A stretch of 15,403 nt of DNA from Pseudomonas sp. Its GTDB lineage: Bacteria; Pseudomonadota; Gammaproteobacteria; Pseudomonadales; Pseudomonadaceae. The stretch lies in the NCBI GenBank assembly GCA_007117785.1, contig SKFV01000075.1, forward strand, positions 1 through 15,403, in the 5' to 3' direction. Shown piece after piece: positions 7,285-13,930 of the stretch (its first letter is position 1; every line of letters begins with the position of its first letter). Position numbers and translations under genes: made by a program. Under the pieces are notes generated by a model. It saw only the letters and a list, made by a program, of their open reading frames with translations, had not been told where the DNA came from and ran no database searches.

Positions 7285-8046
7285 ATGCGCCGTCCGCTGG
7301 TAGCAGGTAACTGGAAAATGCACGGAACGCAGCAGTCGGTAGATCGTCTGCTGAATGCGCTGTGCCGGGAAGATTGGCCCGAACAGGTTGACCTGATGAT
7401 CGCGCCGCCTGCACTTTACATTGAGCGCTGTCTTGCTGCGTTGGCATCTACGCCTGTGCGTCTTGGTGGTCAGGCCTGTGCCTGGCAAGCGGAGCCAGGT
7501 GCTTTGACTGGTGAGATTTCGCCGGCCCAGCTGCGCGATGCAGGGTGTGAATATGTGCTGGTTGGACATTCAGAGCGTCGCAGCCTGTTTGCCGAGTCAG
7601 ATGAAACCATATGTCGCAAGTTTGCCGCTGCCCTGGCGTGTGGCCTGCGCCCGGTTCTCTGTGTCGGCGAGACCCGCGATCAGCGTGATGCCGAAGCAAC
7701 TGCTGAGGTGGTTGGCGCCCAATTGCAGGCTGTGCTTGATGTATTCGGCGTCGGCGGCCTGGCTCAGGGTGTGATAGCCTACGAGCCGGTTTGGGCGATC
7801 GGTACCGGCTTGACGGCAAGTCCGGATCAGGCGCAGGACGTTCATGCGATGATACGCGCCCGCCTTGCCTTGCTCGATGATGAGCAGGCGCAGGCAGTAC
7901 AGATAGTTTATGGCGGCAGCGTCAAGGCAGATAATGCCGAAGAGCTGTTTGCGATGCCGGATATCGATGGCGGGCTGGTTGGTGGAGCCTCGCTCAATGC
8001 AGAAGAATTTGGTGCGATTGCGCGCGCCGCGGGAAGAGCATCATGA
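7285..8046 (+). CDS. tpiA: Triosephosphate isomerase
   Basis: TpiA interconverts dihydroxyacetone phosphate and glyceraldehyde-3-phosphate in glycolysis and gluconeogenesis, as a cytosolic TIM-barrel dimer. The 253-residue product has the complete active site: Asn9 and Lys11 (AGNWKMHG), His95 (VLVGHSERR), Glu167 in YEPVWAIGTG followed by the mobile lid loop, and the phosphate-binding IVYGGSVKADNA and GGLVGGASL segments. I chose the ATG at 7285 because GAGG at 7275-7278 is 6 nt upstream; a TTG two codons earlier overlaps that site. Its TGA overlaps the secG ATG in an ATGA junction, so the two are translationally coupled. Placement between glmM and secG is typical of Pseudomonas rather than of enteric bacteria. 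Confidence 0.97.
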   Translation: MRRPLVAGNWKMHGTQQSVDRLLNALCREDWPEQVDLMIAPPALYIERCLAALASTPVRLGGQACAWQAEPGALTGEISPAQLRDAGCEYVLVGHSERRSLFAESDETICRKFAAALACGLRPVLCVGETRDQRDAEATAEVVGAQLQAVLDVFGVGGLAQGVIAYEPVWAIGTGLTASPDQAQDVHAMIRARLALLDDEQAQAVQIVYGGSVKADNAEELFAMPDIDGGLVGGASLNAEEFGAIARAAGRAS

Positions 8047-8417
8047 TTGAGACGGTAATTGTTATTGTGCACCTGGTCGTTGCCATTGCCTTGGTTGGCC
8101 TGGTATTGATGCAGCAGGGCAAGGGCGCTGAAACCGGCGCATCCTTCGGTGCTGGTGCTTCGGGCACGGTTTTTGGCAGTCAGGGTTCGGCAACCTTTCT
8201 CAGCCGCTTGACTGCAGTTCTGGCTGCTGTATTCTTCGCAACCTCACTTGGGTTGGCTTATTATGCCAGCAGTCAGGCCGGTCAGATCCGTGACGGTGGT
8301 TTGCCGGATCCAGTGTTGCTGAGTGAGCCGATGCCGACGGTCAGTGATGATGTGCCGGTATTGGAAGAGCAAGATACGACAGCTCCGGCTGGCGGTGATG
8401 TACCCTCGGTTGACTGA
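8043..8417 (+). CDS. secG: Protein translocase subunit SecG
   Basis: SecG is the small auxiliary subunit of the SecYEG channel and stimulates SecA-driven protein export across the inner membrane. The 124-residue product shows the family layout: membrane helix 1 (about 3-23), a conserved cytoplasmic loop with MQQGKGAETGASFGAGASGTVFGSQGSATFLSRLT (23-57, with the strongly conserved QQGKGA and the Gly/Ser-rich stretch), membrane helix 2 (about 56-76), and a poorly conserved acidic, Pro-rich tail (about 85-124). The ATG overlaps the tpiA stop by 4 bp and is preceded by GGAAGAG within tpiA. The tRNA-Leu gene begins 19 bp after the stop, the same secG-leuU neighbourhood as in E. coli, so the tRNA may be processed from the secG transcript. 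Confidence 0.95.
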   Translation: MIETVIVIVHLVVAIALVGLVLMQQGKGAETGASFGAGASGTVFGSQGSATFLSRLTAVLAAVFFATSLGLAYYASSQAGQIRDGGLPDPVLLSEPMPTVSDDVPVLEEQDTTAPAGGDVPSVD

Positions 8418-8436
8418 ACAGGTCAGCACAGTTTTT

Positions 8437-8521
8437 GCGGAAGTGGTGGAATTGGTAGACACGCTATCTTGAGGGGGTAGTGCCTTAGGGTGTATGGGTT
8501 CGAGTCCCATCTTCCGCACCA
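8437..8521 (+). tRNA. leuU: tRNA-Leu, anticodon GAG, CCA encoded
   Basis: The 85-nt sequence folds as a class II tRNA. The acceptor stem pairs GCGGAAG (8437-8443) with CTTCCGC (8511-8517), then discriminator A and encoded CCA. The D arm holds GGAATTGGTAGAC, the anticodon GAG is at 8471-8473 in loop TTGAGGG, a long variable arm follows, and the T arm contains GGGTTCGAGTCCC. Only 19 bp separate it from secG and no good promoter lies between, so it is probably cotranscribed with tpiA-secG. It reads CUC and CUU leucine codons. Confidence 0.97.
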
Positions 8522-8529
8522 ATCTTTTC

Positions 8530-8552
8530 AGAGCCTCGTTGAGGCTCTTGTC
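8530..8552 (+). terminator. Rho-independent terminator after tRNA-Leu
   Basis: A perfect 8-bp stem, AGAGCCTC (8530-8537) with GAGGCTCT (8541-8548), closes a GTT loop and is followed by TGTCTTGT, a short interrupted T-rich tail. It lies 8 nt after the tRNA-Leu CCA end and would stop the tpiA-secG-tRNA transcript before the tRNA-fMet promoter. The tail is imperfect, so some readthrough is likely. Confidence 0.75.
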
Positions 8553-8574
8553 TTGTAGAGGGCATTTGCGCCGG

Positions 8575-8603
8575 TTGTCTTGTCAGGCTTCCGGGCGTAT
8601 AAT
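8575..8603 (+). promoter_or_regulatory. Sigma-70 promoter for tRNA-fMet and probably the rimP operon
   Basis: The -10 at 8598-8603 is a perfect TATAAT, placed 17 bp after TTGTCT (8575-8580, four of six consensus bases). The start near 8610 precedes the mature tRNA by about 12 nt. The bases after the -10 (CCATGCCC) are GC-rich, as in stringently controlled stable-RNA promoters. It is the best promoter in the window, and none clearly as good is seen between it and rimP. Confidence 0.75.
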
Positions 8604-8621
8604 CCATGCCCTCGGATTCGA

Positions 8622-8698
<77 letters not shown>

Positions 8699-8702
8699 GT
8701 TC

Positions 8703-8727
8703 AAGGCCCCTTTTCAGGGGCTTTTTA
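8703..8727 (+). terminator. Rho-independent terminator after tRNA-fMet
   Basis: GCCCC (8706-8710) pairs with GGGGC (8717-8721) around TTTTCA, the stem is extended by A/T and G-T pairs on the outside, and TTTTT follows at 8722-8726. It begins 5 nt after the tRNA CCA end. It would release the tRNA precursor, while partial readthrough feeds rimP. Confidence 0.8.
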
Positions 8728-8756
8728 TTAGGGGTTGAGTTGTGTTCCCGGCGGCG

Positions 8757-8849
8757 TTTCCGATCGGGGTCATGGCGCACCCCGGAAATCTGGACCCTGT
8801 GGTTGGTACAGGGTGGCCAGAGTCGTGATGGGCCAAGGGCCCATTTTTT
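8757..8849 (+). promoter_or_regulatory. Structured attenuator-like leader of the rimP-nusA-infB operon
   Basis: Three hairpins follow one another. Hairpin I: TTTCC (8757-8761) and GGGGT (8766-8770) pair with ACCCC (8779-8783) and GGAAA (8784-8788), with a GATC bulge. Hairpin II: ACCCTGT (8794-8800) pairs with ACAGGGT (8808-8814), extended by CTGG (8790-8793) with CCAG (8817-8820) across a 2-nt bulge. Hairpin III (8828-8849) is an intrinsic terminator. From memory, an attenuator-type leader ahead of rimP has been proposed for gammaproteobacteria; whether this one belongs to that class needs a covariance search. Confidence 0.6.
8828..8849 (+). terminator. Intrinsic terminator or attenuator just before rimP
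   Basis: ATGGGCC (8828-8834) pairs perfectly with GGCCCAT (8838-8844) around a 3-nt AAG loop, followed by a run of T to 8849. It lies 26 nt before the rimP start codon with no good promoter in between, so all rimP transcription must pass it. This makes it a natural control point, possibly through NusA, which acts on termination and is encoded one gene downstream. Confidence 0.8.
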
Positions 8850-8875
8850 GTTGGTGGAGAAAGAGGCAGGTCAAT

Positions 8876-9331
8876 TTGGCTGGCAAGCAGACCGAACTGG
8901 AAGCATTGTTGGTACCCGGCATAGAGTCGCTGGGGTATCAGTGCTGGGGTATTGAATATCTGTCACAAGGGCGGCACACACTGCTGCGTGTGTATATCGA
9001 CCATGCCGATGGCATTGACATTGAAGCCTGTGCGGCAGTCAGCCGGCATCTGAGCGGTCTGCTCGATGTCGAAGATCCGATCACCAACGACTATACCCTT
9101 GAGGTGTCGTCTCCAGGCATGGATCGTCCCCTGTTCACCCTTGAGCAGTATCAGGCGCACGTCGGCGAGCAAGTCAAGCTGAAGCTGCGCAGTCCTTATG
9201 AAGGACGACGGAATTTTCAAGGCATCATTCGCGGCGTTGAGGCCGACGAGGTGGTGTTGCAGGTGGATGATCACGAATATCTGTTGCCGATCGATACGAT
9301 CGACAAGGGCAATATCATTCCCCGTTTTTGA
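8876..9331 (+). CDS. rimP: Ribosome maturation factor RimP
   Basis: RimP helps assemble the 30S subunit, acting early in maturation near S19. The 151-residue product matches the family (~150) through its N-terminal domain (LEALLVPGIESLGYQCWGIEYLSQGRHTLLRVYID) and the signature VSRHLSGLLDVEDPI...YTLEVSSPGMDRPLFT, then the C-terminal Sm-like domain (VKLKLRSPYEGRRNFQGIIRGVE, DDHEYLLPIDTIDKGNIIPRF). No ATG exists near the expected N-terminus; the TTG at 8876 is preferred because GAGG (8863-8866) and AGG (8868-8870) lie 9 and 5 nt upstream and MAGKQTELEALL fits the family. The frame stays open upstream, with an in-frame ATG at 8828 inside the terminator stem, but that extension does not look like RimP. 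It is the first gene of the conserved rimP-nusA-infB unit and ends 44 bp before nusA. Confidence 0.93.
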   Translation: MAGKQTELEALLVPGIESLGYQCWGIEYLSQGRHTLLRVYIDHADGIDIEACAAVSRHLSGLLDVEDPITNDYTLEVSSPGMDRPLFTLEQYQAHVGEQVKLKLRSPYEGRRNFQGIIRGVEADEVVLQVDDHEYLLPIDTIDKGNIIPRF

Positions 9332-9375
9332 TGTGGGCTAACCGCCCCTCTGGATGGCTTTAGGCGAGGCATACG

Positions 9376-10857
9376 ATGAGCAAAGAAGTGCTGCTGGTTG
9401 TGGAATCCGTTTCCAACGAAAAAGGCGTACCACCCGGCGTAATTTTTGAAGCCCTGGAACTGGCATTGGCCACGGCAACGAAAAAGCGCTATGAAGACGA
9501 AGTCGATGTGCGCGTCGAAATCAACCGTCAGACCGGTCTGTATGACAGCTACCGGCGCTGGACCGTGGTTGCTGATGAAGACTTTGAAGAGCCGGATATG
9601 CAGCTCACTCTGGATCAGGCGCAAGCGCGTGATCCGGCGTTGGAGATCGGTGCGGTCATCGAAGAAAAAATCGACTCGATCGAATTTGGCCGTATTGCCG
9701 CACAAATCGCCAAACAGGTCATCGTGCAAAAGGTGCGTGAAGCCGAGCGTGCGCAGGTTGTCGATGCCTACCGTGAACGGGTTGGCGAGATTCTCAGCGG
9801 TACGGTGAAAAAGGTCACCCGTGACAGCATCATCGTTGATTTGGGCAACAACGCCGAGGCGGTGTTGCCGCGAGAGGAAATGATTCCGCGTGAGACCTTC
9901 CGCAGCGGTGTGCGTATCCGTGCCCTGCTCAAGGATATCCGTACTGAGAACCGTGGTCCGCAACTGGTGTTGTCGCGCGCTTGTCCGGAAATGATCATGG
10001 AGCTGTTCCGTATCGAAGTGCCGGAAATTTCCGAAGGTTTGATCGAACTCATGGGCGCTGCCCGTGACCCGGGTTCGCGGGCCAAGATTGCCGTGCGCTC
10101 GAAAGACAAGCGCATTGATCCTCAGGGTGCCTGTATCGGTATGCGCGGTTCGCGCGTGCAGGCCGTAACCGGTGAGCTGGGTGGTGAGCGTGTGGATATC
10201 GTGCTCTGGGACGATAACCTGGCCCAGTTCGTGATCAATGCCATGGCACCGGCTGAAGTCGCTGCCATCATTGTTGACGAAGATACCCATGCGATTGACA
10301 TCGCGGTTGGCGAAGACAATCTGGCGCAGGCCATTGGCCGCAGTGGTCAGAACGTTCGCCTGGCCAGTCAGTTGACCGGCTGGACCCTGAACGTGATGAC
10401 CGAAGAGGACATTCGCGCCAAGCAGGAAGCTGAAACGGGTGACATTCTGCAGCTGTTCATGGATGAGCTGGATGTGGAAGATGATCTCGCCGGCGTGCTG
10501 GTGGATGAAGGCTTTACCAGCCTTGAAGAAGTGGCCTATGTGCCGATGGAAGAGATGCTCGAAATCGATGGCTTTGACGAAGATATCGTCACCGAGCTGC
10601 GTGCCCGGGCCAAGGACCGCTTGTTGACCAAGGCGATCGCCAACGAGGAGAAGCTTGAAGAGGCCCAACCGGCCGAAGACCTGCTCGGGATGGACGGCAT
10701 GGACCGCGCCCTGGCATTCCAACTGGCAGCCAATGGCATTGTGACCATGGAAGACCTGGCTGAGCAGTCGGTGGATGACTTGCTGGATATTAATGGTATG
10801 AACGAAGAGCGGGCCGGCGCCTTGATCATGGCCGCTCGTGCCCCCTGGTTTGAATAA
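9376..10857 (+). CDS. nusA: Transcription termination/antitermination factor NusA
   Basis: NusA binds elongating RNA polymerase, promotes pausing and hairpin folding at intrinsic terminators, and joins antitermination complexes on rRNA operons. The 493 residues give the standard proteobacterial layout: N-terminal polymerase-binding domain (about 1-130), S1 domain (about 136-200), KH1 with its GMRG loop at 255-258, KH2 with GRSG at 321-324, and two C-terminal acidic helix-hairpin-helix repeats (about 360-430 and 440-493, each with a DLAGV/DLAEQ then L..I.G motif) that bind the alpha subunit in E. coli. ATG 9376 follows GAGG (9366-9369) by 6 nt. The gene lies 44 bp after rimP and 60 bp before infB. 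In E. coli NusA feeds back on its own operon; the terminators ahead of rimP would allow the same here, which is inference. Confidence 0.97.
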   Translation: MSKEVLLVVESVSNEKGVPPGVIFEALELALATATKKRYEDEVDVRVEINRQTGLYDSYRRWTVVADEDFEEPDMQLTLDQAQARDPALEIGAVIEEKIDSIEFGRIAAQIAKQVIVQKVREAERAQVVDAYRERVGEILSGTVKKVTRDSIIVDLGNNAEAVLPREEMIPRETFRSGVRIRALLKDIRTENRGPQLVLSRACPEMIMELFRIEVPEISEGLIELMGAARDPGSRAKIAVRSKDKRIDPQGACIGMRGSRVQAVTGELGGERVDIVLWDDNLAQFVINAMAPAEVAAIIVDEDTHAIDIAVGEDNLAQAIGRSGQNVRLASQLTGWTLNVMTEEDIRAKQEAETGDILQLFMDELDVEDDLAGVLVDEGFTSLEEVAYVPMEEMLEIDGFDEDIVTELRARAKDRLLTKAIANEEKLEEAQPAEDLLGMDGMDRALAFQLAANGIVTMEDLAEQSVDDLLDINGMNEERAGALIMAARAPWFE

Positions 10858-10917
10858 CCGGTCGGTGCTGGATACAAGCCTGCGGTAACGCATGGATCCG
10901 ACTGAGGAGAGACGTGA

Positions 10918-13437
10918 ATGGCTGAAGTAACGGTCAAAGAATTAGCCGCTGAAGTAGGTACGCCCGTTGAGCGCCTGCTGCAGCAGATGAAAGAAGCCGG
11001 GTTGCAACATAGCCAGGCCGAACAGAATGTCAGTGACGGTGAAAAACAGGTGTTGTTGACACACCTGAAGACCGCGCACGGTGGTGAAGCCAGTGGCGAG
11101 CCGCGCAAGATCACTTTGAAGCGCAAGACGGTCAGCAAGCTGCGGGTTGCCGGCAGCAAGACAGTCAATGTTGAAGTGCGCAAGAAGAAAACTTACGTCA
11201 AGCGTGATCCGGCTGAGCTTGAAGCCGAACGCGAGCGCGAGATTGCCGAGCAGCGTGACGCTGAGGAAGCCCGGATTCAGGCCGCCGAAGAAGCGAAGAA
11301 GCGCGCCGAGGAAGAGGCTGCGCGTAAAGCGGCAGCTGAAGCCCAGACGGCAGCGCCTGAAGCCAAGCCCGAAGCCACCGCCGAGCCTGCTGCTCCGGCT
11401 CCGGCTCCGGCTCCTGAGCCTACGCCTGTTGCTCCCATTGCCCCCGAGCCGGTGGTCGAGAAGAAGAAAGAAGAGCCCCGTCGCAAACATGCTGCGCCAA
11501 CGCGCGCCGATGATGACGAAGAGCGCCGCCGCAAGCGTGCTGGTGGCCATGCTGGCAGCAAGGCCCGCAACACAGGCCGCATCATGGACGAAGAAGGTGG
11601 CGGCCGTCGTCGTGGCGGTGGCAGCAAGCTGAAGGCGAACAAGAAGCGCAATCAGCATGGCTTCGAGAAGCCGACTGGTCCTGTTGTACGTGATGTCATT
11701 ATCGGTGAAACCATTACTGTTGCCGAGCTGGCGCAGAAGATGTCGGTCAAGGCCGCTGAAGTCATCAAGTACATGTTCAAGAACGGCACCATGGTAACCA
11801 TCAACCAGGTGCTGGATCAGGATACGGCAGCCATTGTGGCCGAAGATATGGGTCACAAGGTCAAGCAGGTGCGTGAGGACGAGATCGAGGATCAACTGGT
11901 CGAGACCCATGCCCACGAAGGTGAGCTGGTGACGCGTGCGCCGGTGGTGACCGTGATGGGTCACGTTGACCACGGCAAGACCTCGCTGCTCGATTATATC
12001 CGTCGTGCCAAGGTGGCTTCCGGTGAGGCCGGCGGTATTACCCAGCATATCGGTGCTTACCACGTAGAAACCGAGCGCGGCATGGTGACCTTCCTGGATA
12101 CCCCCGGTCACGCGGCCTTTACCGCCATGCGTGCCCGTGGTGCCAAGGCAACCGATATCGTGATTCTGGTGGTGGCTGCTGATGATGGCGTCATGCCGCA
12201 GACCGAAGAAGCCGTGGCTCACGCCAAAGCCGCCGGTGTGCCGCTGGTTGTCGCTGTGAACAAGATCGACAAGGAAGACGCCGATCCGGATCGCATCAAG
12301 AATGGTCTGGCAGCACTGGACGTGATTCCTGAAGAATGGGGTGGTGACACCATCTTCGTTCACGTATCGGCCAAGGTCGGTACTGGTATTGACGATTTGC
12401 TGGAAGCGGTTCTGCTGCAGGCCGAAGTCCTGGAACTGAAGGCTCAGCCATCCGCACCGGGTCGTGGTGTAGTGGTTGAATCGCGCCTCGACAAGGGTCG
12501 TGGTCCGGTTGCCTCTGTATTGGTTCAGACCGGTACCCTGCGTCAGGGCGACATCGTGCTGGCTGGCGTCAACTATGGCCGAGTACGTGCCATGCTGGAT
12601 GAAAATGGTCAGCCGGTGAAAGAAGCGGGTCCGTCGATTCCGGTCGAGATTCTCGGCCTTGATGGTACGCCGGATGCCGGTGACGAGCTGAATGTGGTCG
12701 CTGATGAGCGCAAGGCACGTGAAATTGCCCTGTTCCGTCAAGGCAAGTTCCGCGAAATCAAGCTGGCCCGTCAGCAGAGCGCCAAACTGGAAAACATGTT
12801 CGAGAACATGGGCCAGGGCGAGAAGAAAACGCTCAACGTGGTGCTCAAGGCCGACGTGCGTGGTTCTCTGGAAGCGCTGCAAGGCTCGCTCAGTGAGCTG
12901 GGTAATGACGAAGTCCAGGTCAAGATCGTGTCCGGTGGCGTGGGTGGTATTACCGAAACCGATGCCAACCTGGCGCTGGCGTCGAATGCGGTGGTGTTCG
13001 GTTTCAATGTGCGGGCCGATGCATCAGCCCGCAAGATTATCGAAAGCGAAGGTCTGGACCTGCGTTACTACAGCGTCATCTATGAAATCATTGATGATGT
13101 GAAAAAGGCCCTGACCGGTATGCTGGGCAGTGACGTACGCGAGCAGATTCTCGGCGTGGCCGAAGTGCGTGACGTGTTCCGCTCACCCAAGTTCGGTGCC
13201 ATCGCCGGTTGTATGGCTATCGAAGGTACCGTCTATCGCAACCGACCGATCCGCGTGCTGCGCGAAGACGTGGTCATCTACGAAGGTGAGCTGGAATCCC
13301 TGCGTCGCTTCAAGGATGACGTTGCCGAGGTACGCAACGGTATGGAATGTGGTATCGGGGTGAAGAACTACAATGACGTTCGCCCCGGTGATCGCATCGA
13401 GGTGTTCGAGCGCGTGCAGGTAGCGCGGACGCTCTAA
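10918..13437 (+). CDS. infB: Translation initiation factor IF-2
   Basis: IF2 is the GTPase that places fMet-tRNA on the 30S subunit and promotes subunit joining. The 839-residue product has an N-terminal IF2_N helix domain (1-52), a long low-complexity linker with a charged Glu/Ala/Arg helix (about 98-145), a Pro/Ala stretch (146-180) and basic Arg/Gly patches (181-245), then a second IF2_N-like segment (about 262-320). The GTPase domain shows all five G motifs: GHVDHGKT (348-355), the switch I threonine in GEAGGITQHIGAYHV, DTPGH (394-398), NKID (448-451) and SAK (484-486). Domains II, III and the C-terminal fMet-tRNA-binding domain IV follow, ending in DRIEVFERVQVARTL. ATG 10918 is preceded by GAGGAGA. 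Internal starts like those of enteric IF2 forms may exist but none is obvious. A 60-nt hairpin follows the stop. Confidence 0.97.
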   Translation: MAEVTVKELAAEVGTPVERLLQQMKEAGLQHSQAEQNVSDGEKQVLLTHLKTAHGGEASGEPRKITLKRKTVSKLRVAGSKTVNVEVRKKKTYVKRDPAELEAEREREIAEQRDAEEARIQAAEEAKKRAEEEAARKAAAEAQTAAPEAKPEATAEPAAPAPAPAPEPTPVAPIAPEPVVEKKKEEPRRKHAAPTRADDDEERRRKRAGGHAGSKARNTGRIMDEEGGGRRRGGGSKLKANKKRNQHGFEKPTGPVVRDVIIGETITVAELAQKMSVKAAEVIKYMFKNGTMVTINQVLDQDTAAIVAEDMGHKVKQVREDEIEDQLVETHAHEGELVTRAPVVTVMGHVDHGKTSLLDYIRRAKVASGEAGGITQHIGAYHVETERGMVTFLDTPGHAAFTAMRARGAKATDIVILVVAADDGVMPQTEEAVAHAKAAGVPLVVAVNKIDKEDADPDRIKNGLAALDVIPEEWGGDTIFVHVSAKVGTGIDDLLEAVLLQAEVLELKAQPSAPGRGVVVESRLDKGRGPVASVLVQTGTLRQGDIVLAGVNYGRVRAMLDENGQPVKEAGPSIPVEILGLDGTPDAGDELNVVADERKAREIALFRQGKFREIKLARQQSAKLENMFENMGQGEKKTLNVVLKADVRGSLEALQGSLSELGNDEVQVKIVSGGVGGITETDANLALASNAVVFGFNVRADASARKIIESEGLDLRYYSVIYEIIDDVKKALTGMLGSDVREQILGVAEVRDVFRSPKFGAIAGCMAIEGTVYRNRPIRVLREDVVIYEGELESLRRFKDDVAEVRNGMECGIGVKNYNDVRPGDRIEVFERVQVARTL
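11392..11415 (+). repeat. GCTCCG hexanucleotide tandem repeat within infB
   Basis: Three exact GCTCCG units (11392-11409) and a fourth GCTCCT copy encode alternating Ala-Pro in the IF2 linker. Units are 6 bp, so copy-number change would keep the frame and only lengthen or shorten the linker. Its existence is directly visible; no function is implied. Confidence 0.85.
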
Positions 13438-13448
13438 ACCCAGCCAAC

Positions 13449-13520
13449 AGCTGGAAGTTGAATGCCGGATGTCGCCCTGGGGTGACATCCGGTTGTCAGC
13501 TTCCAGCTTTGTGCTTTCTT
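13449..13520 (+). other. Long near-perfect hairpin between infB and rbfA
   Basis: An outer 13-bp stem (13449-13461 with 13496-13508, one G-T wobble) encloses a 3x3 internal loop and an inner stem that starts with 9 perfect pairs (CCGGATGTC at 13465-13473 with GACATCCGG at 13484-13492) and adds three more pairs (one G-T) to a CTGG tetraloop. A T-rich stretch, TTTGTGCTTTCTT (13508-13520), follows. It begins 11 nt after the infB stop and ends shortly before the rbfA ribosome-binding site. It could be an attenuating terminator, an RNase III site, or a repetitive extragenic palindrome; copy number in the genome would decide. Confidence 0.85.
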
Positions 13521-13535
13521 GTGAGGGGCGCGAAA

Positions 13536-13928
13536 GTGGCCAAAGAATATAGTCGTACCCAGCGTGTGGGTGACCAGATGCAGCGCGAACTGGCGCTGTT
13601 GATCCAGCGTGAGGTCAAGGACCCGCGTCTGGGCATGATCACAGTGACAGCGGTTGATGTCAGTCGTGATATGGCGCATGCCAAGGTATTTATTACCCTG
13701 ATGGGTAAGGACGGTGACGAGGACATCGCGCAGAATCTGGAGATCCTCAAGGATGCCAGTGGCTTTTTGCGTATGTTGCTCGGTCGCAGTATGAAGTTGC
13801 GCAGCATTCCACAGCTGCATTTCCATTACGACGAAAGCGTTCGTCGCGGTGTGCGTCTGTCGTCGCTGATCGAACAGGCGGTGGCTGAAGACCGTCGTCA
13901 CCAGACTGACAGCGGTGACAAGGAGTAG
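13536..13928 (+). CDS. rbfA: 30S ribosome-binding factor RbfA
   Basis: RbfA is a small KH-fold protein that binds immature 30S subunits, helps mature the 5' end of 16S rRNA and is needed for growth in the cold in E. coli. The 130-residue product aligns from end to end with Pseudomonas RbfA: EYSRTQRVGDQMQRELALLIQREVKDPRLGMITVTAVDVSRD, then AHAKVFITLMG and LGRSMKLRSIPQLHFHYDESVRRG. The GTG start at 13536 is preferred because AKEYSRTQRV is the family N-terminus and GAGGGG (13523-13528) lies 7 nt upstream; an upstream in-frame extension would run through the hairpin and has no family support. It lies 98 bp after infB, separated by the 13449-13508 hairpin, so its level may be set apart from infB. 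truB follows with almost no gap. Confidence 0.96.
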   Translation: MAKEYSRTQRVGDQMQRELALLIQREVKDPRLGMITVTAVDVSRDMAHAKVFITLMGKDGDEDIAQNLEILKDASGFLRMLLGRSMKLRSIPQLHFHYDESVRRGVRLSSLIEQAVAEDRRHQTDSGDKE

Positions 13929-13930
13929 TG

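Noticed and set aside
8410..8438. TTGACT at 8410-8415 as the -35 of a tRNA-Leu promoter
   Set aside because: The bases 17 bp downstream are TTTTTG and a start there would fall inside the tRNA.
8735..8875. A longer RimP start upstream of 8876
   Set aside because: The extension would translate the leader hairpins and terminator and has no similarity to RimP N-termini.
9271..10893. A 540-codon open frame on the minus strand opposite nusA
   Set aside because: It is the antisense shadow of nusA; no family motif and no independent ribosome-binding site or promoter seen.
10942..12882. A 646-codon open frame on the minus strand opposite infB
   Set aside because: Its composition (His, Gln, Arg and Gly rich, no domain) is the mirror of infB codon use; infB itself is unambiguous over the same bases.
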